A stretch of 64,000 nucleotides of DNA from an uncultured Sterolibacteriaceae bacterium (GCA_937888595.1 CALARK010000011.1:6108-70107); one strand, 5' to 3'; shown: positions 49,059 through 57,555, counted from the first letter of the stretch. Numbers and translations: made by a program. Notes: generated by a model from the sequence alone, not told the origin.

Positions 49059-50380
49059 TGCGTCAGGTGATCGCCTGCGTTGCCTTGACTCTCGGGTTCG
49101 TTGCGGCCGGCGCACACGGGCAGCAGGGCATGAGTGGCGCTTTTCAGGATGGAATGGGGCTGGGCACAACCGAGAAAAGCAGATCGGCGGCAATGGTCAA
49201 CTCGGAAAGCGCATCGGCCGCGATACCGCAGTACGGAGCAAATGCGCCGGAGAGCGGCTACTTCGCTGGCGGTGACGGCAATACGATTTCGCAAGGGGTG
49301 GTCAAGCTACAGCAGTGCGCTTCTGGCGGGAGCGGCGGTACGTCGATGCAGCAGCAGGAATGCGAGGCCGTAAACTTTCTGGCCAAGAACCCCGATATAC
49401 GCCCGCGCTTCAATATCGGGAAAAACGACGCAACGATTCAAGCCGCAAAGACCATCAGGAAAGATGCGGAAAGCGCCTTTCAGTCGCTGGGCGTCGGCCA
49501 GGGTAGCAGCACGTCATGTGTGCAATCGACGGAAACGATTCCCGCGCAATACACCACTGAAAGCTGCCTGCAGACCAAGGAAGTCGGGGAGAGTGGCTGC
49601 ACCTATGGCCGGGTTGTCAATATCGATGGCGATTCAAACTTTCAGTGCGGGCAGACAGTCAGTGCCTATGAGACATCTAAATGCAAGAAAACGATTTCAG
49701 CAGAGATAACGTATAACTCGTCGGGGTCAAACGTTGTTGCGACCATAAGGCAAGGCGCTCAATTACAGCTACGCACCGGCTCTTCTGTGCTTGATGCTTA
49801 TATTGACGGGCGCATTACCAGTGTTCCATCTGGGACCGTGTTTAACGCTGCCGATATTGGACTCGGGTCTGGAAGATTCTATACAACATACTCAGGATGC
49901 TACGTTGGGTCGCCACGGTGTAGCGGAACATTCAACCACCAAATACTGAGAGACAACGGAACGTGGTGGGATATTGTGGCGGGTTCTTTCACAAAAGACA
50001 CCACTCAATCAACAACCAACCCGTACAGCACTCGATTGGGTGAAGCGTGGTCAGCGTGCCACGGTTGGTGGGGATACGCCGACATAACTATCAACAACAA
50101 CTACATTAGCGTGAGCAGGAATACCGCTACGTGCGGTGGGGCATCTTTCGCTGCCACGCTTTCTCCAGGGCAATCAATGTCAGTCAGCTATGGCTCATGC
50201 CCTGGGTCGCTAACCTTCTATGGGAATGGACAGTTCTCTTATTCATATTGGTCACACCACGACTGTAGTAGTGATGCGAGCGGTTGGAAATCAACATCAT
50301 TTAGCCAGCCAGTTATCAATAAAACGGTCACAATAGCGAGCACGAATAATTGCGCGCTCTTCGAGGCTAGAGCGCAATGA
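49055..50380 (+). CDS. traN: TraN, N-terminal part (split gene)
   Basis: A 441-residue exported protein with the TraN N-terminal sequence (GYFAGGDGNTIS, CEAVNFLAKNPDIRPRF) and many cysteines. From about residue 205 (49670) the sequence becomes glycine-, serine- and tyrosine-rich and visibly AT-richer than its surroundings, like an inserted variable domain. The gene ends in ATGA, overlapping the next gene, which carries the conserved TraN C-terminal part. TraN is normally one protein of about 600-1000 residues. Confidence 0.8.
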   Translation: MMRQVIACVALTLGFVAAGAHGQQGMSGAFQDGMGLGTTEKSRSAAMVNSESASAAIPQYGANAPESGYFAGGDGNTISQGVVKLQQCASGGSGGTSMQQQECEAVNFLAKNPDIRPRFNIGKNDATIQAAKTIRKDAESAFQSLGVGQGSSTSCVQSTETIPAQYTTESCLQTKEVGESGCTYGRVVNIDGDSNFQCGQTVSAYETSKCKKTISAEITYNSSGSNVVATIRQGAQLQLRTGSSVLDAYIDGRITSVPSGTVFNAADIGLGSGRFYTTYSGCYVGSPRCSGTFNHQILRDNGTWWDIVAGSFTKDTTQSTTNPYSTRLGEAWSACHGWWGYADITINNNYISVSRNTATCGGASFAATLSPGQSMSVSYGSCPGSLTFYGNGQFSYSYWSHHDCSSDASGWKSTSFSQPVINKTVTIASTNNCALFEARAQ

Positions 50381-52068
50381 TGAGAATCGCAGCTTTATTA
50401 ACGTTGTGGTTCGTTCTTTTAATACCACCTATCGCAATCGCGCGTGACTGCAATAAGGTTAATTCAGTCTGCATCGACTCGACTCCATGCAAAAACATAT
50501 CAGGGGTCAATGTCTGCCTCGCGGATATTGGACAAGCCTGCTGGGAGTACGAGGACACATATACCTGCCTCAAGCCCAATGCCATCAACTACTGCCGGCC
50601 ATTTATTGATGCGCAACCTGCCTGTTGGCAGACCAATTCACAATGCAGTCAAACGGACTCGGTTTTCAATTCTGGCTGCATGCAGTACACGCAGACCTGG
50701 CGCTGCGGCGATCCATCCATGCCCACGCCTGCCAACACCACTCGCCTATCAGACACCTACACCCTCGTCTCAAGCAACTACGACACGGCGCCCTGTCAGT
50801 CCGCATCCAGCAGCCCTAATTGCTCCCTAGCTGAAAGCGTGTGCACGTCGACCACACCTTTATCGCCGCTACCGCCGGGCATCGACCCTGCCGCCGTTGC
50901 CCCCGATGGCTGCTACCAGAGAAAAGACACCTATGCCTGCATGACGGGCACCACTGACAACGAGTGTGCGCGGTATTCGAGCAATCCAGCCTGCACGCTG
51001 ACATCAACAGCGACATGCAGCGAAGAAGACAAGCTCAACGGCCAGTGCCTGTATCAAGAACAGACCTATAGGTGCGAGACAAAGCCTGCCTCGACCCAGA
51101 CCGTGATGAACTGTGCGGGGCAGCAGTTCTGCATGGGAGGCAACTGCTTTGATCGCGGCTACACGCCGGACAAGGATTTCGGTAAAGCGGCTGCCATGAT
51201 GGAGACAGCCCGACAGGGCGGCGTCTACGGCGACGCCAACAACCTGTTTGGTGGCAAGGATGATAGGTGCAAGGTCAAGTTGTTCGGTCTGGCCAACTGC
51301 TGCAAAACGAATGGCGGCGGTGGCGGCATGAACAACGGGGCGCTGATGGGTGTTGCCATGAGCGCGGCCGGACAGACGTTGAAATACGGCAGCTACTACG
51401 TCTATGACGCTCTCTGGGATTACGGCGGCGGTGGAGCGATGCTGCAAAAGGGCATTGGTGCGCTGACAGGAGCCGCCGAGGCTGCTGCAAAAACCCCTTC
51501 GGGCCTTGCTGTCGATGGCTTCTCTCCAACCCTGTCCATGTACGGATTCAGCGTTTCATTCGGCGCCGCGCCGGCCGGCGCGACCGTATTGGGTAGCACG
51601 GGCGGCCTGACCTTCTCGTTTGATCCAACCTCGCTCGCAATATCAGTGGCGATCATGGTCATCACAGACCTGTTGTCATGCGACCAGGGGGAGCAGATGC
51701 TTGGCTTGAAACGGGGACAGAATCTCTGCCACAGCGTCGGAACCTACTGCTCCAGCAAGCTCAACCTCCTAGTTGCCAAAATCTGCATCGAGAAGACTCA
51801 ATCCTACTGCTGCTACAACAGTCGGTTGGCCAGGATCATCAACGAGCAGGGCAGGGCGCAGATCGGCAAAGGATGGGGTGGCGCCGAAAGCCCTCAATGC
51901 GGCGGCTTTACTCAGTCCGAATTTGCGAGCCTCGACTTTGCCACGATGGACCTGTCCGAGTTCATCGGTGAAATCATGTCGCATGCGACGCTGCCTGATA
52001 CTGGCGTGTTGAATGCGCGCACGCAAAGCCAGATACAAACAAAGATGCAGAACTACTACAGCCAATAA
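50377..52068 (+). CDS. traN: TraN, C-terminal part (split gene)
   Basis: A 563-residue protein with its own signal peptide (IAALLTLWFVLLIPPIAIA) and dense cysteines (CWEYEDTYTC, CYQRKDTYAC). The C-terminal half (CKVKLFGLANCCKTNGG, YCCYNSRLARIINEQGRAQ) is the conserved TraN mating-pair stabilisation domain. The first ~80 residues are also AT-rich. Having a separate export signal suggests that both halves reach the outer membrane as separate chains. Confidence 0.85.
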   Translation: MMRIAALLTLWFVLLIPPIAIARDCNKVNSVCIDSTPCKNISGVNVCLADIGQACWEYEDTYTCLKPNAINYCRPFIDAQPACWQTNSQCSQTDSVFNSGCMQYTQTWRCGDPSMPTPANTTRLSDTYTLVSSNYDTAPCQSASSSPNCSLAESVCTSTTPLSPLPPGIDPAAVAPDGCYQRKDTYACMTGTTDNECARYSSNPACTLTSTATCSEEDKLNGQCLYQEQTYRCETKPASTQTVMNCAGQQFCMGGNCFDRGYTPDKDFGKAAAMMETARQGGVYGDANNLFGGKDDRCKVKLFGLANCCKTNGGGGGMNNGALMGVAMSAAGQTLKYGSYYVYDALWDYGGGGAMLQKGIGALTGAAEAAAKTPSGLAVDGFSPTLSMYGFSVSFGAAPAGATVLGSTGGLTFSFDPTSLAISVAIMVITDLLSCDQGEQMLGLKRGQNLCHSVGTYCSSKLNLLVAKICIEKTQSYCCYNSRLARIINEQGRAQIGKGWGGAESPQCGGFTQSEFASLDFATMDLSEFIGEIMSHATLPDTGVLNARTQSQIQTKMQNYYSQ

Positions 52069-52072
52069 ACCC

Positions 52073-52101
52073 TTGCCGCGTAGTGCGTAACGCGCTACAA
52101 T
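52073..52101 (+). promoter_or_regulatory. Promoter with palindromic operator
   Basis: TTGCCG (52073-52078), 17 bases, TACAAT (52096-52101). The spacer holds the near-palindrome TAGTGCGTAACGCGCTA (52081-52097), a likely operator for the small ribbon-helix-helix protein that follows. Confidence 0.6.
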
Positions 52102-52132
52102 AGGCACATGCAAAATAGCATGAGGCCAAACA

Positions 52133-52273
52133 ATGAAGACGCCAACAAGTTTCAGACTATCGGAAGAAGCGCGAGCGCTGATCGAGAGGATCAGCGCAAC
52201 ACTCGGGATAAGCCAAGCGGCGGTTATTGAAATGGCCGTGCGCCAACTGGCCAAGAAGGAGAAGATCGAATGA
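52133..52273 (+). CDS. 46-residue ribbon-helix-helix protein
   Basis: Reads MKTPTSFRLSEEARALIERI and ends KKEKIE. The beta-strand (TSFRLS), helix and GISQAAVIEMAVRQL helix are the textbook Arc/CopG fold. It should repress its own promoter through the palindrome at 52081. Its stop overlaps the start of the next gene as ATGA. Confidence 0.75.
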   Translation: MKTPTSFRLSEEARALIERISATLGISQAAVIEMAVRQLAKKEKIE

Positions 52274-53034
52274 GAACCCGTTTCTACGCAATCATCGCGT
52301 GCATAGTGCTGTATGCGGCAGGCGCGAACGCCGAGGTAATCACCGCAGTGACAACTGGCGAAGCCATCCGCCCCGTGCCCAAGGAAGTCAAGGTCGCAGT
52401 TCAGGACTTCCAAAGCGTCGAAGGGCGCTCTGCGCTGATGGAGCGCCTTCGCAGAGAAGGCTTTAATGTCATCATGAGCGTGCGCGATGCAGATTATCGG
52501 GTCGGCACCATGCGAGTAGGGCTGGTGGTGATGGTTGATGGCAAGAAAACGGAAATCAACCTGGACAACAAGGATGAGCACAAGGGGTTGTCCGTTCCGC
52601 CGGCCATTCAATCCGCAACCTCTGTCGCGTCCTCGACTCAAACTGGCGATGTGGGCAGAAAGCGCGGTGCGCTTGACATGGATGCTGGAGTTATCAGCCA
52701 AGGGGCTGCGATGACTGGCAGCGGAGCCGGCGGACTGGTGGTTGGCGTCATCGGTGCGTTGATCGGCATGGCCGTCGATGGCATGGTACAGAACAAGAAA
52801 GCGGACGATCTGCCGGCCGGTGTAGCGGTGCTGAGAGGCAGCTTGTCTCATGGCAAAGGCAAGGAGGCCAAAGCGGTCGACGTGGTCATCGCCGCCGCAT
52901 CCGATGTCGAAACGACGCCGGACGTTCTCTTCAATGCCGTAATCGACAGATATGCCCGGCTGGTCGCCGATGGCCATGAACCACGGCCGCAGCAATCAGC
53001 AGATACCGCAAGTGCGGCAGTGGCGTCGCAATGA
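52270..53034 (+). CDS. Exported protein with glycine-rich membrane segment
   Basis: A 254-residue protein with a signal peptide (cleavage near ANAEVI) and a central glycine-rich hydrophobic stretch (GAGGLVVGVIGALIGMAVDG). Conserved charged segments VKVAVQDFQSVEG and VDVVIAAASDVETTPD surround it. TraT-type surface exclusion proteins have a similar layout, but I would not claim homology. It overlaps both neighbours by 4 bases. Confidence 0.55.
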   Translation: MRTRFYAIIACIVLYAAGANAEVITAVTTGEAIRPVPKEVKVAVQDFQSVEGRSALMERLRREGFNVIMSVRDADYRVGTMRVGLVVMVDGKKTEINLDNKDEHKGLSVPPAIQSATSVASSTQTGDVGRKRGALDMDAGVISQGAAMTGSGAGGLVVGVIGALIGMAVDGMVQNKKADDLPAGVAVLRGSLSHGKGKEAKAVDVVIAAASDVETTPDVLFNAVIDRYARLVADGHEPRPQQSADTASAAVASQ

Positions 53035-53438
53035 AAAGGCTCCTACTGCTCGGCGTGGTTATGCTGGCCAGCATTCCGGGGCTGGCCAAAGACTACGAAT
53101 CGTTCAAGCCCGCCTTGATCGAGGCCATCGACGCGCCAGGTGGGGCAGTCAGCGGGCGACTGGTCGGGCCTGCTGCGAACCTGATCGCCGGCACCACCAA
53201 ATCCACTGCGCCCATCACGCTCGAAGTCGCTACGCTGTCGAGCTTCAAGCAAGAGGGATGCAAGCGGTTCCGGGTAGCGCTCAGGCAAGAGAATGTTCCG
53301 ACCACCAGCGGTGCGCTTGCCGCCTTCGCGCCGATCTACACGCTGAACATGTGCCGCGACGGCACGCCACCAACGGAAGGCATGGACCTCGATGCGGTCG
53401 GCAAGGCGCTCAGGGCATCAGGCAGGGCAGGGGAGTAG
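53031..53438 (+). CDS. Small periplasmic protein
   Basis: A 135-residue exported protein (MKRLLLLGVVMLASIPGLAK). It has two cysteines (EGCKRFRVAL, LNMCRDG) that could form one disulfide. No family recognised. It overlaps the preceding gene by 4 bases. Confidence 0.6.
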   Translation: MKRLLLLGVVMLASIPGLAKDYESFKPALIEAIDAPGGAVSGRLVGPAANLIAGTTKSTAPITLEVATLSSFKQEGCKRFRVALRQENVPTTSGALAAFAPIYTLNMCRDGTPPTEGMDLDAVGKALRASGRAGE

Positions 53439-53440
53439 TC

Positions 53441-53971
53441 ATGCCCGCATGGCAAATGCGCGACGGGCAACTACCCCGCATCTACTTCGCCGGTCCCGAT
53501 GTGTTCCGCCCCAATCTGGCCGAGTGGCGCATTGCGGTGAAATCAGCATGCTGTGAGCTTGGTGTGTTGCCGTTGCTGCCGTGCGATAACGAGACGACCG
53601 ACCCGAAAGGGATCGTCGCCGGGAATCTGCGCATGTTGGAAAGCGCAGATGCCGTGCTTGCCAATCTCGATCCGTTCAGGGGGGTAGAACCGGACTCGGG
53701 CACGGTGTTCGAGGCGGCATATGCTCATGCCTCGGGGCGCCTCGTGGTTGGATACATGTCGTCGCGTGAAACTGTCGTCGAGCGCGTCAACCGCATTCAG
53801 GGTCTGAGCGCTGCCACCAGGGACCGAGACGGCTACGCCATCGAGGGGTTCGGCCGCGTTGCGAATCTCATGCTGGCCGAGTCGTTTCCGATCATTGTTG
53901 GGGGTGTGCGAGAGGGGATGCAGGCTTTGCTGATGATGCTAACCAGAAGAGAGGTATCGAATGTGCGGTAA
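53441..53971 (+). CDS. Nucleoside 2-deoxyribosyltransferase-like protein
   Basis: The start chosen is MPAWQMRDGQLPRIYFAG at 53441. The 176-residue product has IYFAGPDVFRPN, then VLANLDPFRG.EPDSGTVFEAAYA, the nucleotide-binding start and catalytic Asp/Glu of the family. Such enzymes swap or hydrolyse nucleoside bases; some relatives act on NAD-like molecules. A plasmid role in salvage or in defence is possible. It lies 2 bases after the exported protein gene. Confidence 0.8.
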   Translation: MPAWQMRDGQLPRIYFAGPDVFRPNLAEWRIAVKSACCELGVLPLLPCDNETTDPKGIVAGNLRMLESADAVLANLDPFRGVEPDSGTVFEAAYAHASGRLVVGYMSSRETVVERVNRIQGLSAATRDRDGYAIEGFGRVANLMLAESFPIIVGGVREGMQALLMMLTRREVSNVR

Positions 53972-54197
53972 CGTTGATGAATTCAAGAAAATGGATGCCA
54001 GAGCAATAGCAACCATCCTGTCCAACACCACGACGCGCATCCTTCTCAAGCCTCACCCGGCGGGAGAGATGCAGCAGGTTGTCCAGGTCTGTCCGAGCGG
54101 CAACAAGGGTATGTCGGACTTCTACGAGCGCTTGCAGCGCCAGTATGCGGAGTGTGGCGGGAACCCTGCCCTGTTCGATAAGGGCAGCAGCGCGTAG
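53961..54197 (+). CDS. Small hypothetical protein
   Basis: A 78-residue protein beginning MCGNVDEFKKMDARAIATIL. GAATGTGCGG marks the start overlapping the previous gene by 11 bases. No family recognised. Convergent with the helicase gene, 6 bases away. Confidence 0.5.
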   Translation: MCGNVDEFKKMDARAIATILSNTTTRILLKPHPAGEMQQVVQVCPSGNKGMSDFYERLQRQYAECGGNPALFDKGSSA

Positions 54198-54203
54198 CCT
54201 TGG

Positions 54204-55913
54204 CTACCGCAGCCCAGCCTCGTCAATAAACCGCGACTCCAGCCCCTCTTCGACGGCACTGCTCACGAACAGCCGGTGGCGGGCGCGTGTCATTCCGACA
54301 TACATCAACCGGCGCTCGTCTTCTTCCTTGGCGTCGGCGTGGGGGAGGTTGCCTTCTTCGGCTCCAATGATCCACACGTTGTCGAACTCCAGCCCTTTCG
54401 ATGCGTGCAGTGTCATGATCTGGACGATACTGCCGGAGGATTCGGCCGGCGTTTCTTTACGCCGAAGAACGTTGAGGCGCTGTTGAAGCGTCCCGTTCAT
54501 CCTGGCCATGGATTCCTCAAGTCGGCGCAGCAGCCCTAGCTGTCTCGGCCGACAATAGTCCGCGATGAAGCTGGCCACGCCATGAGCGATCAGCGTTGCG
54601 CGGTTCTTGTCGCGCTGGCCACACCATGCCGCCAGACCCATGCGCAGCCGCACCAGTACCTTGTGTTCATCCGAATCGTCAGGCGTGCCGCTGATTGCCG
54701 CATCGAGGCGGGCAAAGCAATCGCCGCGCGTGTTGTGCGAGTGGCCGTTTATCTGGCCGGGCGGAATGCCGCAAAAGGAAAAGGCGTTAGCAATACCTGT
54801 CCAAGAGCCATCCAGCACCGTGCGCAACAAGCCTAAGTAAAGGCTGCCGATCAGCCCGTCCCAAACGCTTTTTCCTCCCGAACGCTTGCATTCGATTCCC
54901 CGGTCGAGCAGGCCGATTTCCACGTCGTCGAGGATCGTGTTGGTGCGCGCCAGCACGGCCCATCCCTTGCCGTTGTCGTGTGTGCTGATGCTCTTGGCGA
55001 GACGATTGATTTCATCCCATCGATCAGCGGCACGCACGTTGTCTGCCGTCCCGTCATCCGCGCGATGGGCGGTAATTTGCTTGGGGGCGCGGTTCTTGTT
55101 GTGGCCGATCAGCCGCGCGGCGTGCGTCAGGATGTTCGTCGCGCAGCGGTAATTGACGGGCAGGGTGATTTCCGAAGCGGCCAGCGCGAAGCCAACATCA
55201 CGCAGGCCGTCGTAGCCGAGGGCATGCCGGAAGGTGTATAGGCTCTGATCGTCGTCGCCTACCAGCGTCACGTATATGCCGGCACGGCCGTGCAGCAGAA
55301 TCCACTCCATCTGCACTTCGTCCATGTCCTGACCTTCATCGACCAGGAGCCATTGAATCGGCAGGGGCGGAATCTCGCCGTCCTGCATTTTCCTGACGGC
55401 CATCAGCAGCAGATCGGAGAAGTCCATGACCCCCTCGGCCGCGAGGATGTTCTGGTATTCCCGATAAACCGCCTCGATGCTCGCGTTGGGAATCATCGGT
55501 TCCGCGAGCTTGGATTTGACGGCATCGACCACGCTGACTACGTCATCGAAGTTGGCCTGCGGTGCGCAATGCTTCCAGCAGCGCCGCAGTACCGCCAGGC
55601 GTTCGCCGTCCGACATGAGGCGGGGCGGCTTGCGAATGTTGCGCTTGAGTTGGTTGTACGCGAGGGAATGGAACGTGCCGACCGCAAGGCGGCGTGCGTT
55701 TGCGCTGCCACAAGACAGCAGGATGCGGGACTTGAGTTCGTCGGCCGAGGCGGCGGTGAATGTGACAGCGCACAAGCGGCCGAGCGGCTGCCCTCTTAAC
55801 AGGTGCGCTGCTCGCTCGGACAGGACGCGCGTTTTACCGGAACCGGGACACGCGAGGATGACACAATGGCCATGTGCCGCGACAGCCCGCGCCTGATGCG
55901 GGTTTAATTCCAT
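54204..55913 (-). CDS. UvrD/Rep-family DNA helicase
   Basis: A 569-residue SF1A helicase. ACPGSGKT (residues 21-28, motif I), LVDEGQDMD (motif II), VGDDDQSLYTFR (III), PVNYRC (IV), LHASKGLEFDNVWI (V) and YVGMTRARHRLF (VI) are all present. It is shorter than UvrD (~720), mainly in the accessory 1B/2B regions. It may help plasmid replication or recombination. It is in an operon with the AcaB-like gene behind activator element D. Confidence 0.9.
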   Translation of the reverse strand: MELNPHQARAVAAHGHCVILACPGSGKTRVLSERAAHLLRGQPLGRLCAVTFTAASADELKSRILLSCGSANARRLAVGTFHSLAYNQLKRNIRKPPRLMSDGERLAVLRRCWKHCAPQANFDDVVSVVDAVKSKLAEPMIPNASIEAVYREYQNILAAEGVMDFSDLLLMAVRKMQDGEIPPLPIQWLLVDEGQDMDEVQMEWILLHGRAGIYVTLVGDDDQSLYTFRHALGYDGLRDVGFALAASEITLPVNYRCATNILTHAARLIGHNKNRAPKQITAHRADDGTADNVRAADRWDEINRLAKSISTHDNGKGWAVLARTNTILDDVEIGLLDRGIECKRSGGKSVWDGLIGSLYLGLLRTVLDGSWTGIANAFSFCGIPPGQINGHSHNTRGDCFARLDAAISGTPDDSDEHKVLVRLRMGLAAWCGQRDKNRATLIAHGVASFIADYCRPRQLGLLRRLEESMARMNGTLQQRLNVLRRKETPAESSGSIVQIMTLHASKGLEFDNVWIIGAEEGNLPHADAKEEDERRLMYVGMTRARHRLFVSSAVEEGLESRFIDEAGLR

Positions 55914-55973
55914 GCGCAGGCGCTTCCGTATGCTGTAGCTGTCGCGTCACTCGATGGATCAACCAATCTTCGC

Positions 55974-56807
55974 TTACGCGGCGACGGCATCCGCTCCTTT
56001 CGCGGCCTTGGGTTTCTTGGAAGGTTTGGCACCGCCGGATTGCTTTTCCGACGCCACGGCAGCGGTTGCCTCCCCTGAGTTCATGGCGATTTCATTGTCG
56101 CCGATGTCAATCAGTTCGTCGGCGTCCTGGATGTCGCTGTTCTCGGCGTCGCCGGCCGGCGACGGGTTGCCGGCGCCCTTGCCTGCCTGCGCTGCGCGTG
56201 CCTGACGGGCGCGATTCGCCGCTGCCATCGCCCGGTTGGCGACGTTGCGAACATGAATGGCCACGCGCAATGCACGGCGCTTCCAGTCGTATGTCGCGCT
56301 GCTGTAGTGTTGTTCCTTGATGGTGCCGGTCAGCCAGAGAATGTCCAGCAGTTCCATCAGCTTGTCGAAGTCGGCCACCAGGCGCACCAGCCCGTTCGCG
56401 CGGGGCGACGTAACCTGGATCGAGTAATTGCGAATTGCGGAATAGTTGATGCCATCGAGCGGAACACCATTCGCCTCGGCCATTTTCGCCAAACGCGCAT
56501 GCTCGTTATTCAGTTCGGCGGCGAACTCGTCGATGCGCTTGTAGATCGCGTCCTGAACCTCGTCGGTATCGGTCGCCTTGTCGCCCCTTGAGTTGATGGC
56601 TGGCAGAATGACAGAAAGCGAGAACATGCCCTCTGCGGCCGGAATATAGGCGCGCGTCAGCACTTGCTGCGAATGAATGGTCTTGAGGGTGAGGGGGACG
56701 AAGAAAAACGGGCGACTGGAGCTACCGACCGTACCGGAGGCGATCACGATGGTTTCGGGAATGGCGCTACCGGCAGCGGCGTGTTGGGCATTGGTATCGG
56801 CGGGCAT
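55974..56807 (-). CDS. DUF1845/AcaB-like protein
   Basis: The start chosen is MPADTNAQHAAAG at 56807, with GGAGAGGA ahead; the longer frame starts inside the -10 box. The 277-residue protein has a central helical domain (VADFDKLMELLDILWLTGTI, TYDWKRRALRVAIHVRN) that resembles the DUF1845 family, which includes the IncC activator AcaB. The C-terminal ~70 residues are disordered and charged. If correct, it would be a second regulator in the circuit. The family call is tentative. Confidence 0.5.
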   Translation of the reverse strand: MPADTNAQHAAAGSAIPETIVIASGTVGSSSRPFFFVPLTLKTIHSQQVLTRAYIPAAEGMFSLSVILPAINSRGDKATDTDEVQDAIYKRIDEFAAELNNEHARLAKMAEANGVPLDGINYSAIRNYSIQVTSPRANGLVRLVADFDKLMELLDILWLTGTIKEQHYSSATYDWKRRALRVAIHVRNVANRAMAAANRARQARAAQAGKGAGNPSPAGDAENSDIQDADELIDIGDNEIAMNSGEATAAVASEKQSGGAKPSKKPKAAKGADAVAA

Positions 56808-56835
56808 GGTTCCTCTCCATGAAAATGAGGAATCC

Positions 56836-56894
56836 ATGCTATGGATCGTCGGGAAACAAATTCAGCTTAAAAGCGCCCCAAACAGCTACGTTTC
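56836..56894 (-). promoter_or_regulatory. Transfer activator element, copy D, with -10 box
   Basis: On the minus strand GAAACGTAGCTGTTTGGGGC starts at 56894 and the element runs to 56865. TAGCAT lies at 56841-56836. It is nearly identical to copy B over 64 bases. It drives the minus-strand gene at 56807 and the helicase. Confidence 0.75.
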
Positions 56895-56990
56895 GGAATG
56901 CGGGACAGGGTAAGGGGGTAGTTGACACTCATCGACGACGCCGGTTATGCTGCGGCTATCTTTCAACGTGCGTAATGCCGTTGTCGATGT

Positions 56991-57110
56991 GGTAGCTGGC
57001 CACGCCAACAAACAGCAATCATCGTGTCGCATCGTTACGGCGTTCGGCACTACATCAACCCCCTGCGGGACATGCGTCCCGTCTCGGGGTGCCATGCTCT
57101 CCAGGGATTT
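56991..57110 (+). repeat. Leader repeat, copy 1 (before gene at 57128)
   Basis: A ~120-base segment repeated at 61578-61699 with scattered changes. It begins GGTAGCTGGCC, continues through AAACAGCAATCATCGTG and ends in a hairpin: CCCC...GGGAC-ATGC-GTCCC...GGGG (57060-57089). The GGGG can alternatively pair with CTCC at 57098-57101. A gene start with AGGAGAAAG follows. Confidence 0.75.
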
Positions 57111-57127
57111 TCATCTAGGAGAAAGTC

Positions 57128-57472
57128 ATGGCAATACCTACGCTGCTGTTCATTCTGCTGATCGGTGCCGCCGCGCTCAAAACGCTCGGGCTGGTTGAAT
57201 TCAACGCTGCAAAGCGCCGCGATCTTTTCTTTGGCTCCGGCCAGGAAGGGTCTTACGGCATGCCGGTTGAAAGCGCTGCTTCCGCCGAGGTCGACTACGA
57301 TGTGCCGACCTTCATGCGTCGTGGCGTACCGCTGCCCGACCTGGAGCCGGTGTTGCCCAAGCAGAAAAAGAAGCGCACTCGCAAGAGTGCCGCTCCGAAG
57401 GCCGACGTTGTTACCGCTGCCGCCGCCGCTCCCGTAGCGGCCGGTTTCGGCGGTTTCGAGGTTGTGGCCTAG
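57128..57472 (+). CDS. Small membrane-anchored hypothetical protein
   Basis: A 114-residue protein with an N-terminal hydrophobic helix (IPTLLFILLIGAAALKTLG), a charged stretch, FMRRGVPLPDLEPVLPKQK and a lysine-rich then alanine-rich end. AGGAGAAAGTC precedes the ATG. First gene of the recombination module; role unknown. Confidence 0.65.
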   Translation: MAIPTLLFILLIGAAALKTLGLVEFNAAKRRDLFFGSGQEGSYGMPVESAASAEVDYDVPTFMRRGVPLPDLEPVLPKQKKKRTRKSAAPKADVVTAAAAAPVAAGFGGFEVVA

Positions 57473-57494
57473 AACCGTAGCTGAACTGTTTCTT

Positions 57495-57541
57495 CCCCAC
57501 GGGGGCGTCGTGCCCCCTGGGGCATGGTGCCCCCTTTTTTT
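57495..57541 (+). promoter_or_regulatory. Leader with competing hairpins / attenuator
   Basis: CCCCA (57495-57499) and GGGGGC (57501-57506) can pair with GCCCCC (57512-57517) and TGGGG (57518-57522). Alternatively GGGGC (57519-57523) pairs with GCCCC (57529-57533), directly followed by eight T, a textbook terminator. The two folds exclude each other, as in an attenuator. The 26-codon gene starts 15 bases later. Confidence 0.65.
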
Positions 57542-57555
57542 ACTTAGGAGGCATC

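Noticed and set aside
51769..52995. 408-codon minus-strand frame
   Set aside because: Antisense to the traN C-terminal part, the small regulator and the exported protein gene, all of which have better evidence.
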